Made by a program: the position numbers and the translations under genes | Shown: piece after piece, positions 6,123 to 7,509 of the stretch | Layout of the letters: every line of letters begins with the position of its first letter | Position numbering within the stretch: position 1 is the first letter of the stretch | The notes under the pieces: generated by a model | Told to the model about the DNA's origin: nothing | What the model saw: only the letters and a program-made list of their open reading frames with translations | Databases searched by the model: none | Assembly (NCBI GenBank): GCA_938018155.1 | Contig: CALIIG010000200.1 | Location: forward strand, 1-7,509 | Source of the DNA: an uncultured Prevotella sp. | GTDB taxonomy: Bacteria > Bacteroidota > Bacteroidia > Bacteroidales > Bacteroidaceae | Direction of reading: 5' to 3' | Length of the DNA: 7,509 bases

Positions 6123-7509
6123 TTATTCATCGTTTCCTACTTTAACAGCCATATAATCGGTTTTGCCAGAAGGCCATACACCTTTAATGAACAGAACAGG
6201 ATTATTGCTGGTAGAAGCTTCTTTTACAGCATCCTGTAAGTCGGATATACTCTTCATCGGCTTATCGTTGGCTGTAATAATGACGAAACCGTTGTTGATA
6301 CCACTGGCTTTAAACGCTCCTCCTTTGACGTTCTTAACCTGGAGACCGTAAGAAATGCCAAGTTCTTTCTTTAACTCATTGCTTACAGGAATAACCTGTG
6401 CGCCAAGGACATTAAGGTCGGCTGTTTTCATAACCTTGGTGTTACCTTGTTTGTTTTTGAGTACAATGGTTTTCGAGAATTTCTTTTTGTCACGTAGCCA
6501 GCTAATGGAAACTTTATCGCCGGGACGCTTGGTATTGATGGCCTCTTGCAGCTCGGCCATCTTACTTACGTGTTTACCATCAATGCTGACAATGATATCA
6601 CCTTTCTTTAATCCAGCTTCGGCAGCAGCTCCGTTATCTTCAACTGCATCAACATAAACACCATCGTTGGTACCTAAGTCGGGAGCATCCTTGCCATCAT
6701 CTTTTTGTGAATTGATGTAGTTGAGTACATCACCACCCCTGATGCCAAGAAATGCACGCTGAACAGTTCCATACTGTTTCAGGTCGTCAACAACTTTGGT
6801 CATAATAGTAGTAGGAATGGCGAAACCATAACCTGCATAAGAGCCTGTTTGAGAGTAAAGCATGGCATTAATACCAATAAGTTCGCCACGGGTATTTACC
6901 AAAGCACCACCAGAGTTACCGGGATTTATGGCAGCATCAGTTTGTATGAAACTCTCAACACCGTTAGCACCCAGTGAACGTGCTTTGGCCGAGATGATAC
7001 CAGCTGTTACTGTATTATTTAAACCGAAAGGGTTACCAATGGCAATACACCATTCTCCAACCTGAAGCTTATCTGAATCGCCAATAGGGAGGGTAGGGAG
7101 ATTTTTGCCATTAATTTTTATAAGGGCCAGGTCAGTAGATGGGTCAGTACCGATAATCTTGGCATTGAACTCACGATTATCTTCGAGTGTAACTGTCAAT
7201 TCGTCAGCACCATTTACTACGTGGTTATTGGTAACAATATATCCGTCACTGCTAATGATGACACCAGATCCGGTAGCCTCTTTCTTCGGTGTTTGTATTT
7301 TTTGTTTGCGTGTTCCGCCCTGGCCTTGATTTGGATTACCGAAAAAACCAAAGGGATCAATGAAGAAACCACTGAACGGATCTTCTTGCGCATCAACAGT
7401 TTGTGTTTTTGAATTTTGAACGTACTTGATGTGAACTACTGCGGGCAGAGCTTTCTTGGCAGCATAGGTAAGGTCAACAGGCTGGCCAGCTTGTTCGATA
7501 TTGTTTGTA
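6123..7509 (-). CDS. htrA: HtrA/DegP-family periplasmic serine protease with two PDZ domains, N-terminus outside window
   Basis: 461 residues are visible; the signal peptide and the first part of the mature protein lie beyond the window edge. The chymotrypsin-type domain has its full triad: H in VTNNHVV (codon 7221-7223), D in DPSTDLALIKI (7131-7133) and S in NPGNSGGALVN (6912-6914). The spacing (30 and 73 residues) is close to that of DegP. A Phe/Gly-rich loop (DPFSGFFIDPFGFFGNP) near the N-terminus suits the regulatory loop of this family. PDZ1 covers about visible residues 252-352 (FLGIRGG, then GLKKGDIIVSIDGK) and PDZ2 about 365-461, ending GNDE. The family degrades or refolds damaged envelope proteins. 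The reading frame runs open to the window edge, so an apparent TTG start at 7199 is false. A strong terminator follows. Confidence 0.95.
   Translation of the reverse strand, partial: TNNIEQAGQPVDLTYAAKKALPAVVHIKYVQNSKTQTVDAQEDPFSGFFIDPFGFFGNPNQGQGGTRKQKIQTPKKEATGSGVIISSDGYIVTNNHVVNGADELTVTLEDNREFNAKIIGTDPSTDLALIKINGKNLPTLPIGDSDKLQVGEWCIAIGNPFGLNNTVTAGIISAKARSLGANGVESFIQTDAAINPGNSGGALVNTRGELIGINAMLYSQTGSYAGYGFAIPTTIMTKVVDDLKQYGTVQRAFLGIRGGDVLNYINSQKDDGKDAPDLGTNDGVYVDAVEDNGAAAEAGLKKGDIIVSIDGKHVSKMAELQEAINTKRPGDKVSISWLRDKKKFSKTIVLKNKQGNTKVMKTADLNVLGAQVIPVSNELKKELGISYGLQVKNVKGGAFKASGINNGFVIITANDKPMKSISDLQDAVKEASTSNNPVLFIKGVWPSGKTDYMAVKVGNDE

Noticed and set aside
6123..7199. HtrA-type gene starting at a TTG at 7199
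   Set aside because: The frame continues upstream through the catalytic His block VTNNHVV and stays open to the window edge, so the gene is 5'-partial and 7199 is internal.

Overview
The window reads as chromosomal DNA of a Bacteroidales bacterium, most likely Prevotella or a close relative. The evidence is: TAnnTTTG-type -7 promoter elements in front of three genes, short 5' leaders without a clear Shine-Dalgarno sequence, a dipeptidyl peptidase IV whose active-site blocks match the Porphyromonas gingivalis enzyme, and small secreted proteins of Bacteroidales type. The genus is an inference. No rRNA, tRNA, insertion sequence, phage gene or CRISPR array is visible.

Layout from left to right. 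Positions 1-647 (minus) hold most of a YhcC/YtqA-type (TIGR01212) radical SAM protein whose C-terminus is cut by the window edge. A short intergenic space (648-738) carries back-to-back promoters for this gene and for an exported dipeptidyl peptidase IV (739-2946, plus). A small exported protein of unknown function (2919-3344, plus) overlaps the end of the peptidase gene. A perfect 34-bp palindrome (2986-3019) lies inside its signal-peptide coding region.

From 5677 down to 3503 four genes run on the minus strand: a small secreted Bacteroidales protein with its own promoter, an HPr-kinase-like P-loop protein, an S24/S26-type Ser-His peptidase overlapping the kinase gene, and a PqqD-like (RiPP recognition element) protein. 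The last three form a compact module resembling the kinase/PqqD part of peptide-modification clusters (lasso-peptide-like or HprK-related 'HPr-rel' systems). No precursor peptide, cyclase or radical SAM maturase lies beside it. It is the best candidate here for an incompletely described system: PqqD could present a peptide, the kinase could phosphorylate it, and the peptidase could cut it.

The gene-free stretch 5720-6122 contains five exact-period 22-bp repeats, most with an 11-bp dyad TTACGNCGTAA (5836-5945), and a strong intrinsic terminator (6053-6088). That terminator ends the rightmost gene, an HtrA/DegP-family periplasmic protease (6123-7509, minus), which lacks its N-terminus because of the window edge.

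The peptidase, the protease and the two small secreted proteins point to envelope and periplasmic peptide metabolism. Apart from the kinase/peptidase/PqqD module, the genes look like ordinary neighbours and not one pathway.
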